From the NCBI GenBank assembly GCA_050246915.1, contig JBFWVD010000119.1:1-12010 (forward strand): a stretch of 12,010 nt of DNA, in the 5' to 3' direction. This document shows, piece after piece, positions 1 to 6,291 of the stretch (position 1 is the first letter of the stretch; each line of letters begins with the position of its first letter). Under the pieces are notes generated by a model. It ran no database searches. It had not been told where the DNA came from and saw only the letters and a list, made by a program, of their open reading frames with translations. Source of the DNA: JBFWVD01 sp050246915 (lineage in GTDB: Bacteria > Actinomycetota > Acidimicrobiia > Acidimicrobiales > Ilumatobacteraceae). Position numbers and translations under genes: made by a program.

Positions 1-16
1 GACGTCAGGAGACACG

Positions 17-1180
17 GTGTTCAAATTCGACATGCTCTTCGAGATCTCGGTGCCGCGCCCGTGGGAGCAGGGCAAGGAACAGCGCCGGTTCCACGAGGCC
101 TTGGATCAGGCGGTCTTTGCCGAAGAGATGCACTTCGACACCGTGTGGGTCGTCGAGCACCACTTCCTCACCGAGCTGGCGCACTCGTCGGCACCCGATG
201 CCTGGCTCGGCGCGCTGGCAGCTCGAACCGATCGCATTCGGCTGGGCTTCGGCGTCACGCTGCTGCCGAGCCAAGTGAATCACCCGATTCGGGTCGCCGA
301 GCGAATGGCCACTGCCGACATCGTGTCCAATGGCAGGCTCGAGGTCGGAACCGGACGGTCGTCCAGTCCGTATCAGCTCGAGGCGTTCGGTGTCGATGTC
401 GGCACGACTCGTGAGCAGTGGGAAGAGTCGATCAAGCTCCTGCCTCGGTTGTGGACCGAGGAGGACGTCACCTACGAGGGTCGGTTCTGGAACTGGTCCG
501 ACAAGGTCACCGTGGTGCCGCGTCCGGTGCAGCAACCACACCCGCCGTTGTGGGTCGCCAGCACTCAGCCCGACACCTGCCGGCTGGCAGGCGAGAAGGG
601 TGTCGGCTTGTTGATGACCGGCATCCGCGCGCCCGAGCTGCTGGCCGAGAACATCGCCGTGTACAAGGCTGCGTCGGAGCAGCCGATCGACCAGGTCGGG
701 ATGTTCCAGAACAATCAGGCTGCCCTCTTCACCATCGGTTTCTGCAACGAAGACGACGACAAGGCCCGTTTGCTCGGCGGGCAGGGTGGCCAGTGGTACG
801 TGAATCGGGTGAACGAGATCTACAAGAACGACTGGCGTGGAACCCCGCTCGAAGCGGTGCCCGATTCGTACCGTTACCACGCCAAGGCACGATCGGCCGG
901 CGGTGGAGGAAACTGGGCGACGTCGTTGACCGCTCGTCCCATCAACGACATCATCGATTCCGGTGCCTTCTGTGTCGGTGACCCTGCGTCGATCATCGAG
1001 AAGATCAAGGTGTACGTCGAGACGGGGGCCGATCGTCTGGTGTGCGTCATGCAGATGGCCGACATTCGACACGAGGATCAGATGCGTTCCATCGAGCTCA
1101 TGGGACAAGAGGTCATCCCCGCGATCCGAGCGTGGGAGCAACAGCGGTCCGTGGCACAGCCCGTCGGCGGGTCGGCATGA
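17..1180 (+). CDS. LLM-class (luciferase-like) flavin monooxygenase, FMN type
   Basis: This 387-residue protein is a bacterial luciferase-like TIM-barrel oxidoreductase, a family that uses reduced FMN and oxygen to hydroxylate or cleave organic substrates in the cytoplasm. Visible family signatures are the N-terminal strand (FKFDMLFEI), the AEEMHFDTVWVVEHHF segment with EHHF at residues 47-50, the GRLEVGTGRSSSPYQLEAFGVD segment (about 107-127), and the VQQPHPPLWVA segment (171-181). The EHHF form and the length near 390 are typical of FMN-dependent LuxA-like members rather than the shorter F420 group. The GTG start is chosen because AGGAG at 7-11 sits 5 bases upstream. The stop overlaps the next gene's start as ATGA, so the two are probably translationally coupled. 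The left edge is too close to show any upstream gene or promoter. The family call is firm; the substrate is unknown. Confidence 0.9.
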   Translation: MFKFDMLFEISVPRPWEQGKEQRRFHEALDQAVFAEEMHFDTVWVVEHHFLTELAHSSAPDAWLGALAARTDRIRLGFGVTLLPSQVNHPIRVAERMATADIVSNGRLEVGTGRSSSPYQLEAFGVDVGTTREQWEESIKLLPRLWTEEDVTYEGRFWNWSDKVTVVPRPVQQPHPPLWVASTQPDTCRLAGEKGVGLLMTGIRAPELLAENIAVYKAASEQPIDQVGMFQNNQAALFTIGFCNEDDDKARLLGGQGGQWYVNRVNEIYKNDWRGTPLEAVPDSYRYHAKARSAGGGGNWATSLTARPINDIIDSGAFCVGDPASIIEKIKVYVETGADRLVCVMQMADIRHEDQMRSIELMGQEVIPAIRAWEQQRSVAQPVGGSA

Positions 1181-1650
1181 ACGACACCAGCGAGGGCGCA
1201 TCCGTCGGAGCCGAGTCGGCGCCGGCGGCCACGGTCTTCCGGTTCGAACCCCGACCGTTGACGGGCAGGAAGCAGGCGCAGCTCCTGTGCCGGTCCGACC
1301 TCATGGTCGCGGCCATCCAGACCGTCGGCGACGGCGGCGAGACCAACCTGCACATGCACAAGCGGCTCGACGGCTTCTGGTTCGTTCTCAGTGGACGAGC
1401 GACGTTCTACACCACGGGCGACGAAGTGATCGCCGAGCTCGGGCCGCGCGAAGGTGTTCTCGTCCCTCGTGGCTTTCCCTACTGGTTCGAGCGCACCGGC
1501 GACGAGCACCTCGAGATTCTGCAGGTGGAAGCGTCGTCAGCGCTGCTGCGGAACATGGACGACGTCATCAGTGACCGCGTCGACATCGCGACGAGCGCCG
1601 ACATCCTAGAGCGTCAAGGCGAGGTGCAGATCTTCGGGTCCGATCGCTAG
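1177..1650 (+). CDS. Small single-domain cupin protein
   Basis: This is a 157-residue protein with one cupin beta-barrel. The start is the ATG that overlaps the preceding stop (ATGA); the reading frame stays open further upstream, but that part lies inside the monooxygenase gene. Cupin motif 1 is visible as GGETNLHMHKRLDGFW, with His59 and His61 and an Asp (65) where Glu is usual. Motif 2 is GPREGVLVPRGFPYWF, with the Pro-x-Gly turn (97-99) but Tyr102 where the metal-binding His normally sits. Metal binding may therefore be incomplete or use another residue such as His111. Coupling to the flavin monooxygenase suggests it acts on the same substrate or product, for example as an isomerase, a dioxygenase-like enzyme or a small-molecule binder. 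That role is inference; the fold call is solid. Confidence 0.82.
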   Translation: MNDTSEGASVGAESAPAATVFRFEPRPLTGRKQAQLLCRSDLMVAAIQTVGDGGETNLHMHKRLDGFWFVLSGRATFYTTGDEVIAELGPREGVLVPRGFPYWFERTGDEHLEILQVEASSALLRNMDDVISDRVDIATSADILERQGEVQIFGSDR

Positions 1651-1662
1651 CAACGCGCGATC
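1642..1662. repeat. Short inverted repeat between convergent stop codons
   Basis: GATCGC at 1642-1647 and GCGATC at 1657-1662 form a 6-bp stem with a 9-base loop spanning the 10-base gap between the cupin gene and the convergent dehydrogenase gene. It is weak on its own and has no T-tract. It lies directly beside the much stronger hairpin at 1672-1700. Confidence 0.35.
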
Positions 1663-2620
1663 AGCCTGGCGCGGAGTCGGTGGCTGCGCCACCGACTCCG
1701 AGTACCTGCAGCAGCTTCGCGTCTCGGTCCCTGACGAGGTCGGCAATGGGACGCCCGCCGCCAAACGCAACCGAGAGATCGACGAGCTGCGCGCGGAGCT
1801 CGGGCGTCAACTCGGGGCTGCCCAAGTCGCTCCACCACGCGTTCATCGCGTCACCCGCGTGGGCGAGGATCCCTGCGGTGCCGCCGGGACCGCCGGCGAG
1901 GTGCATGGTGGTGAGAGGTCCGACGGCTGCCCAACGCGCACCGAGGCCCATGGTCACGGTGGCATCGATGTCGTCTGCGCTCGCGATCCCTTCGACCAAG
2001 CAGTGGATCGCCTCGCGCAGGAGCGCGGCCTGGAGGCGGTTGGTGAGGTGGCCAACAACCTCGCGGTTCAGCACCACGGGCACCTTGCCGTGCAGCCGGC
2101 AGAACGCCGCCGCCCACTGCACCGCGTCGGGGCTGGTCGCGTCGCCGCCACAGATCTCGATGAGCGGCACGATGTGCGGGGGGTTGAGGGGGTGCATGAG
2201 CACGACGCGTTCGGGGTGCCGGCAATCACGTTGGAGGTCGGTGATGCGCATGCCGCCGGTGCTGCTCGACACGATGGTGGACGCAGGCGTCACCTCGGCA
2301 ACGTCCCGCAGGATCTGCCGCTTGGTCTCGAGACGCTCCGGTCCGGCCTCGAAGATGAGTTGCGCGTCTTCGAGGTCGCCCACCTGCTCGCTGAACGTCA
2401 ACCGGTCGAGCGGGGGCACCGCAGCCGAGGCAACCCCCAGCTCGATCAGCGCTGGCCATGCGGCCGTGATGAAGTCGGCGGCCCGCTCTCGGCTGCCCTC
2501 GGCCGGATCGACCGCGGTGACCGCGAATCCGCGGGCAAGGCCGAACGCGATCCAACTCGAGCCCACCGATCCGGCCCCGACGACCCCCACGTGGTTGACA
2601 TCTGCCTGCTCCGCATACAT
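1661..2620 (-). CDS. 3-hydroxyacyl-CoA dehydrogenase family protein, lambda-crystallin / L-carnitine dehydrogenase type
   Basis: This 319-residue protein is an NAD-dependent dehydrogenase that oxidises a 3-hydroxy acid or 3-hydroxyacyl-type substrate. The Rossmann motif is VGVVGAGSVGSSW (GxGxxG at 15-20). The GSSW after the glycines resembles the L-carnitine dehydrogenase and L-gulonate 3-dehydrogenase (CRYL1) branch more than FadB. The catalytic set is visible: Ser119 in VSSSTGG, His143 in MHPLNPPH, Glu155 in PLIEI and Asn194 in HLTNRLQ. The segment GPLTTMHLAGG (234-244) is also CRYL1-like. The start MYAEQ is preferred because GAGGT lies 5 bases upstream; the open frame continues further upstream but has no ribosome site and would run into the next gene. 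It is transcribed divergently from the aldolase operon and ends 10 bases from the cupin stop. Exact substrate uncertain. Confidence 0.88.
   Translation of the reverse strand: MYAEQADVNHVGVVGAGSVGSSWIAFGLARGFAVTAVDPAEGSRERAADFITAAWPALIELGVASAAVPPLDRLTFSEQVGDLEDAQLIFEAGPERLETKRQILRDVAEVTPASTIVSSSTGGMRITDLQRDCRHPERVVLMHPLNPPHIVPLIEICGGDATSPDAVQWAAAFCRLHGKVPVVLNREVVGHLTNRLQAALLREAIHCLVEGIASADDIDATVTMGLGARWAAVGPLTTMHLAGGPGGTAGILAHAGDAMNAWWSDLGSPELTPELRAQLVDLSVAFGGGRPIADLVRDRDAKLLQVLGVGGAATDSAPG
1672..1700. terminator. Perfect 13-bp hairpin, candidate bidirectional terminator inside a coding end
   Basis: CGGAGTCGGTGGC (1672-1684) and GCCACCGACTCCG (1688-1700) are exact reverse complements separated by TGC. 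This gives a 13-bp GC-rich stem with a 3-base loop. It starts 22 bases after the cupin stop on the plus strand and lies within the last codons of the minus-strand dehydrogenase, encoding part of VLGVGGAATDSAPG. There is no T-run on either side, so it would act as a U-poor terminator or 3'-end stabilising hairpin. The structure is seen directly; the function is inferred. Confidence 0.6.
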
Positions 2621-2650
2621 CGGTGACCTCGAATCTCGTATTGACGCGTA

Positions 2651-2666
2651 TGTCAGTTTGTTGACA
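2651..2666. promoter_or_regulatory. Inverted repeat overlapping the aldolase promoter -35
   Basis: TGTCA (2651-2655) and TGACA (2662-2666) form an inverted repeat with a 6-base spacer. It overlaps the TTGACA -35 element and lies between the divergent dehydrogenase and aldolase genes, where a repressor could affect both. No regulator gene is present in the window, so assignment as an operator is tentative. Confidence 0.3.
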
Positions 2667-2689
2667 ATGACGATACACGACTCTAGTCT
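2661..2689 (+). promoter_or_regulatory. Candidate sigma-70 type promoter of the aldolase operon
   Basis: A perfect TTGACA (2661-2666) is followed after 17 bases by TAGTCT (2684-2689), a partial -10 match (3 of 6). It points at the aldolase gene at 2784 and would give a leader of about 90 bases. This AT-richer patch stands out from the GC-rich surroundings. I found no equally good promoter on the minus strand for the divergent dehydrogenase gene. Confidence 0.5.
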
Positions 2690-2702
2690 GCCGCTCGACA
2701 CA

Positions 2703-2730
2703 CGCCCTCGGGGAAGGGCGGTGACATGTC
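2703..2730 (+). other. 5'-leader hairpin and adjacent palindrome upstream of the aldolase gene
   Basis: CGCCCT (2703-2708) pairs with AGGGCG (2715-2720) around a 6-base loop, and the stem can be lengthened with a bulge. The perfect 8-base palindrome GACATGTC follows at 2723-2730. Both fall inside the predicted transcribed leader. A downstream direct repeat, GTCTGACCT (2739-2747 and 2763-2771), ends next to the ribosome site. No known riboswitch class was recognised. Confidence 0.35.
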
Positions 2731-2771
2731 TCCGGCCGGTCTGACCTCGTCCTCCGACCGTTGTCTGACCT

Positions 2772-2777
2772 GGAGGT
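2772..2777 (+). promoter_or_regulatory. Strong ribosome binding site fixing the aldolase start
   Basis: GGAGGT at 2772-2777 lies 6 bases before the ATG at 2784 and supports that start. Upstream GACCTC (2743-2748) and CCTCC (2751-2755) are complementary to it and could in principle mask it. Confidence 0.65.
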
Positions 2778-2783
2778 CCAACG

Positions 2784-3584
2784 ATGCCCACGAGCCGAAT
2801 TCTCGAGAACGGCGTCAAGGCTCGCGCCGCCCGTGGTGAACGTTCGTACGGTGTCCTGTTCCCGTGGGTGGCACCCGACCTCGTCGAGCTCTTCGGCCAT
2901 GCCGGCTTCGACTGGCTGTTCATCGACGCCGAGCACGGCTGCATCGGACGGGAGAGCTGCGAGATCCTGGTTCGCGCCTGCAACGTCGTCGGCATGACGC
3001 CGATCGTACGAGTTCCCGAAGCGCGCGAACCGGTGATCCTGAGCTACCTCGAAGCGGGCGCGCTCGGTTTGATCGTTCCCCACATCAACACCGCCGACGA
3101 CGCCCGCGAGGCGGTCGCCGCAACGCAGTACGGCCCCGCCGGACATCGCGGCGCATGTAGCACGTCCCGCATCGCGAACTACGGCGTCACCCAAACGCCG
3201 AACGAGTACTTCGCGGCCGCGAACAACGAGATCACTGTCATCGCCCTCATCGAGGAGAAAGAAGGCCTCGACAACCTCGACCAGATCTTGGCGGTCGAGG
3301 GCCTGTTCGGCGTGTCGATCGGACCCGGTGATCTCGCGATGAGCATGGGCTTGCCCGGCCAGATCGACCATCCCGACGTGCAGCGGGCCGTGCAGGACGC
3401 CCAGCGACGTGTCGTCGCTTCCGGCAAGGTGTTGAGCACATGCATCGCAGATGCGAGCGGTAAGTCGACGCAGAAGTTCGCGGATGTCGGCTCGTTGATG
3501 ATCGGGGTCCGGGCCGCCACGATGCTCGGCACCATGGGGCGGCAGTTCCTGGAAGATGCCAAGGGCGGTGCGTCGGCGTGCTGA
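2784..3584 (+). CDS. HpcH/HpaI-family class II aldolase
   Basis: This 266-residue TIM-barrel protein belongs to the family of metal-dependent pyruvate-forming aldolases (4-hydroxy-2-oxoheptanedioate aldolase, 2-dehydro-3-deoxyglucarate aldolase), which cleave 4-hydroxy-2-oxoacids to pyruvate plus an aldehyde. Visible signatures are FDWLFIDAEHG with the catalytic His at 51, PIVRVP with Arg76, the GALGLIVPHINT strand (91-102), metal-ligand Glu156 in ALIEEKEG, and Asp182 in SIGPGDLAMSMG. Length is normal for the family and no key residue is missing. The start is fixed by GGAGGT at 2772-2777. It is the first gene of the plus-strand operon, and the following oxidoreductase gene overlaps its end by 7 bases. 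A role in C-C cleavage late in a catabolic pathway is inferred from the family; the actual substrate is unknown. Confidence 0.9.
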   Translation: MPTSRILENGVKARAARGERSYGVLFPWVAPDLVELFGHAGFDWLFIDAEHGCIGRESCEILVRACNVVGMTPIVRVPEAREPVILSYLEAGALGLIVPHINTADDAREAVAATQYGPAGHRGACSTSRIANYGVTQTPNEYFAAANNEITVIALIEEKEGLDNLDQILAVEGLFGVSIGPGDLAMSMGLPGQIDHPDVQRAVQDAQRRVVASGKVLSTCIADASGKSTQKFADVGSLMIGVRAATMLGTMGRQFLEDAKGGASAC

Positions 3585-4486
3585 TCGGAGCCCGCCTCTT
3601 CCCGTACTCGGTGTACTCCGATGTTCGGCAGCTGACCGACTATGCGAAACGGCTCGAGGATGCCGGGTTCGACTACCTGGCCATTGCCCACCACAGCGTG
3701 TTCCCGACCTCGCTCGTGCCCACCATGGGCCCGATCTGGTGGGATCCCATCGTCCTCGCGACGCACGTCGCCGCGCACACCACCAACATTCGAATCGTGT
3801 TCACCGCGTTGGTCCTGCCCCAGTACCAACCCGTCGATCTCGCCCACCAGCTCGCGTCGCTCGATGCGGTGACAGAGGGGCGCATCGCGGTCGGTCTCGG
3901 CGTCGGGTGGTGCGAGCAGGAGTTCGAGTTCCTCGGCGTCGACTTCAAGACCCGCGCCCGCCGATACGAGGAGTACATCGCTGTACTCCGCGAGCTCTGG
4001 ACTCGCGACCCCGCCAACTTCTCCGGCGAGTTCGTTCGATTCAGCTCGGCAAGCGCGCATCCGCTCCCGGTGCAGCGACCGCACCCCCCGTTGTACATCG
4101 CCGGCGGACAGCGGTCCGTCGAGCGCGCGGCCCGGCTGGGCGACGGCTGGATGCCCATGTCGGCACCCTTCGACGAGTTCCTGCGCAACCTCGAGACCCT
4201 GCGAGAACTGCTCCCGCAGCACGGCCGTGACCTCGACAACTTCCCGATCTTCCGCAGCCTGCCCCTGTTCGCCCAGCCCGGCTCGAGCGAGGAGCACCAT
4301 CGGCGATCCGGAGGGCACGCGCAAGCGGACCTCGGCGGCGACTACGGCGCGGCTCGCGATCACATCGCGTTCTGCGAAGAGCGCGGCGTCACGCACATGA
4401 CGGCGATGTTCGCAGTCGACTACGAGGCCATGGTCGGTGCGCTCGGCGACTTCGAGCGCGAGATCATCCATTGGAATCGACGGTAG
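3578..4486 (+). CDS. LLM-class oxidoreductase, probable F420-dependent type
   Basis: This 302-residue luciferase-like TIM barrel has the hallmarks of the F420-type subgroup: the GRIAVGLGVGW segment (about 101-111), then EFEFLGVDFKTRARRYEEYIAVLRELW in blocks to about residue 141, PHPPLYIAGG (168-177) and ARLGDGWMP (185-193). Family members use coenzyme F420, or sometimes FMN, to oxidise alcohols, reduce C=C bonds or monooxygenate. The GTG start at 3578 overlaps the aldolase gene (GTGCTGA), implying translational coupling and a shared pathway. Compared with the FMN-type protein at 17-1180 it is about 85 residues shorter and only distantly similar, so the two are not recent duplicates. Cofactor assignment comes from motif pattern only and should be held loosely. 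Confidence 0.87.
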   Translation: MLIGARLFPYSVYSDVRQLTDYAKRLEDAGFDYLAIAHHSVFPTSLVPTMGPIWWDPIVLATHVAAHTTNIRIVFTALVLPQYQPVDLAHQLASLDAVTEGRIAVGLGVGWCEQEFEFLGVDFKTRARRYEEYIAVLRELWTRDPANFSGEFVRFSSASAHPLPVQRPHPPLYIAGGQRSVERAARLGDGWMPMSAPFDEFLRNLETLRELLPQHGRDLDNFPIFRSLPLFAQPGSSEEHHRRSGGHAQADLGGDYGAARDHIAFCEERGVTHMTAMFAVDYEAMVGALGDFEREIIHWNRR

Positions 4487-4564
4487 ACGTGCACCGCGGA
4501 CCAGCGCTGGGCGCCACGTCGGTGATGCATGGTTGGGCAGTCGCTGCACGAGATCGGGGAAATG

Positions 4565-5371
4565 ATGATTGAACCAGGAGTCGTCGAACGAGGAGTGTGG
4601 CCACACGAGTGGCAGAACGAACTCGCCGGGCAGACCGCCGTGGTCACAGGATCCGGACGAAACCTCGGCCGAGCGATCGCCCTCGCCTTCGCGCAGGGCG
4701 GAGCGAACGTGGTGATCAATGCACGTTCCAATCGCGCAGAAGCGCAATCGGTGGTGGATGAGGTGCGCGCGCTGGGCGGCAACGCCATCGCGGCGATCGG
4801 TAACGTCAGCGACGCAGCCTTCGCGGAGTCGATGATCGAGTCCGCCGTCTCCGAGTTCGGACGGATCGATCACGTCTGCCACAGTGCCGCACGACGGGCA
4901 CGAGGCGGCCTGTTGGAGATGACCGTCGAGGACTGGGACAACGTCATCCGTCTCAACCTCAGCGCTGGCTTCTACCTCGCCCGATTCGCCCTGCCTCACA
5001 TGATGGCCAACCGAACCGGCCGGATCATCTTGATCGGCGGACCCGATGCGAACACCGGCGCACGCGACCGCGCCCACAGCGTGACCGCGAAGGCCGGGAT
5101 GCTCGGATTGATGAAGGCCGTCGCACTCGAGGCTGGTCCATGGGGTGTCACCGTCAACATCGTGATGCCGGGCTCGATGGACACCACTCGTGACCTCGCC
5201 GACTACCCCGGATGGCCACCGACGCAGGAGTTTCTCGATGAGCGACTGGCGATCCCGCGTCTCGGGCAGGCCGACGAGCTCGCGTACGCGTGCCGCTTCC
5301 TCGCGTCGCCGGCGGCGGCGTACATCACCGGGCAGACCCTGCACGTCAATGGTGGTTTGTTCATGCCCTGA
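4565..5371 (+). CDS. Atypical short-chain dehydrogenase/reductase, catalytic Ser and Tyr missing (copy A)
   Basis: This 268-residue protein has the SDR Rossmann fold. Nucleotide binding is kept in AVVTGSGRNLGRAIA (TGSGRNLG at 28-35), the helix alpha-4 Asn is kept (N131 in RLNLSAGF), and the C-terminal TGQTLHVNGGLF is normal. The active site is not: NNAG is replaced by CHSA (105-108), the Ser strand reads IILIGGPD with no Ser, and the YxxxK Tyr position is Ser172 in HSVTAK, leaving Lys176 and His171. The start is uncertain. ATG 4565 is chosen because GGGGA at 4556-4560 is 4 bases upstream; ATG 4562 and ATG 4529 are in-frame alternatives. It is about 80 bases after the oxidoreductase gene. The next gene is a close paralogue. 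It may be a non-catalytic partner subunit or use an altered mechanism. Confidence 0.85.
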   Translation: MIEPGVVERGVWPHEWQNELAGQTAVVTGSGRNLGRAIALAFAQGGANVVINARSNRAEAQSVVDEVRALGGNAIAAIGNVSDAAFAESMIESAVSEFGRIDHVCHSAARRARGGLLEMTVEDWDNVIRLNLSAGFYLARFALPHMMANRTGRIILIGGPDANTGARDRAHSVTAKAGMLGLMKAVALEAGPWGVTVNIVMPGSMDTTRDLADYPGWPPTQEFLDERLAIPRLGQADELAYACRFLASPAAAYITGQTLHVNGGLFMP

Positions 5372-5406
5372 CCGGGGCTGGTCGTTCGTCGAGGGATGGG
5401 AGAACA

Positions 5407-6261
5407 ATGTCGATACGAAGGATGATTCGTCAGAGCGACTTTCGCGCGGACCGGCCGTCGCTGCACGGCGAGGTGCCGGCAACGTCGCAGTGGCCGGCCG
5501 GTTGGCAGGGGGAACTGGTCGGGCAAACCGCGCTCGTGACCGGCTCGGGACGCAACCTGGGTCGAGCCATCGCCTTGGCGCTCGCCGAGGGTGGCGCGAA
5601 CGTGGTGATCAATTCGCGCACCAACCGCGACGAGGCGGAATCGGTCGCCGACGAAGCCCGGAGCCTGGGTGTCGGAGCGATCACGGTCATCGGTGACGTC
5701 AGCGACGCGAGCTTCGCCAAGAGCATGGTCGAGTCAACGGTCGCCGAGTTCGGGCGGATCGACCACGTGTGCCACAGCGCGGTGGTCCGCGAGCGTCAGG
5801 CGCTCGTCGACATCTCGATCGAGAAGTGGGAGGAGGTGATCCGTCTCAACCTCAGCGCAGCGTTCTACGTCTCGCGCTTTGCGCTGCCGCACATGGTCGA
5901 GAATCGTTCGGGTCGAATCATCCTGATCGGCGGTCCGGAGGGTCTGCACGGTGCCGCACACCAAGTGCACGGGGTGTCGGCCAAAGCGGGGCTCATGGGG
6001 CTGATGAAATCGATCGCGTTGGAGTGTGGACCATGGGGAATCACCGCCAACGTCGTGGTTCCTGGATCGATGGAAACCACCCGCGACCCGGATGACACCG
6101 TGTGGCCCCCCGACCAGGAGACCCTGGACGATGTCCTCGCGATCCCACGTCTCGGCGTGCCTGCCGAGGTCGCGTACATGTGCCGCTTCCTCGCGTCCTC
6201 GGCGGCCGCATACGTCACCGGGCAAACGCTGCATGTCAGCGGCGGTCTGTGGATGCCGTGA
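5407..6261 (+). CDS. Atypical short-chain dehydrogenase/reductase, catalytic Ser and Tyr missing (copy B)
   Basis: This 284-residue protein is a tandem paralogue of the preceding gene, by eye roughly two thirds identical from the shared W-P-x-x-W-Q-x-E-L segment onward. It keeps TGSGRNLG (45-52), Asn148 in RLNLSAAF, Lys193, and the C-terminal TGQTLHVSGGLWMP. As in copy A, the NAG motif is CHSA (122-125) and the Ser strand is IILIGGPE. The Tyr position before Lys193 is Gly189, with a conserved His188 just before it. The N-terminus is about 15 residues longer than copy A. The ATG at 5407 has GGGAG at 5398-5402 a few bases upstream; ATG 5422 is a possible alternative. The 35-base gap to copy A indicates one transcript. 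Shared loss of catalytic residues in both copies argues for a conserved function rather than decay. Confidence 0.87.
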   Translation: MSIRRMIRQSDFRADRPSLHGEVPATSQWPAGWQGELVGQTALVTGSGRNLGRAIALALAEGGANVVINSRTNRDEAESVADEARSLGVGAITVIGDVSDASFAKSMVESTVAEFGRIDHVCHSAVVRERQALVDISIEKWEEVIRLNLSAAFYVSRFALPHMVENRSGRIILIGGPEGLHGAAHQVHGVSAKAGLMGLMKSIALECGPWGITANVVVPGSMETTRDPDDTVWPPDQETLDDVLAIPRLGVPAEVAYMCRFLASSAAAYVTGQTLHVSGGLWMP

Positions 6262-6278
6262 CCGGCGACCTCGAGCAC

Positions 6279-6287
6279 GAGGTGGTG
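6279..6287 (+). promoter_or_regulatory. Ribosome binding site supporting a TTG start
   Basis: GAGGTGGTG (6279-6287) contains a good Shine-Dalgarno core, GAGGTG, ending 7 bases before TTG 6292. No in-frame ATG or GTG lies near the expected N-terminus of the third SDR gene, so this site decides the start. Confidence 0.55.
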
Positions 6288-6291
6288 ACGA

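Noticed and set aside
5..1201. 398-codon open frame on the minus strand
   Set aside because: It is fully antisense to the FMN-type monooxygenase, with no motif and no ribosome site of note.
2638..2667. Minus-strand promoter (TTGTCA-N17-TCAATA) for the dehydrogenase gene
   Set aside because: The -10 match is only 2 of 6; I could not support it over background.
1680..2744. 354-codon open frame on the plus strand
   Set aside because: It is antisense to the hydroxyacyl-CoA dehydrogenase, and its Ser/Arg/Pro-rich translation is compositional.
2621..2995. N-terminal extension of the dehydrogenase into the aldolase gene
   Set aside because: The frame is open, but the extension lacks homology, overlaps the promoter and aldolase start, and GAGGT precedes the internal ATG at 2620.
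17..4486. The two luciferase-like proteins as a duplicated pair or two-subunit luciferase
   Set aside because: They differ in length, in key motifs (EHHF versus GVGW/ARLGDGW) and probably in cofactor, so they represent separate subfamilies.
4501..4515. CCAGCGCTGG palindrome followed by GGCGCC between the oxidoreductase and the first SDR gene
   Set aside because: The short GC palindromes have no loop, T-tract or promoter context and are expected by chance in GC-rich DNA.
3179..5482. 767-codon open frame on the minus strand
   Set aside because: It lies antisense to the aldolase end, the F420-type oxidoreductase and the first atypical SDR, all with clear family motifs. Its translation is rich in Arg/His/Asp/Val without recognisable domains, as expected from GC-rich codon bias.
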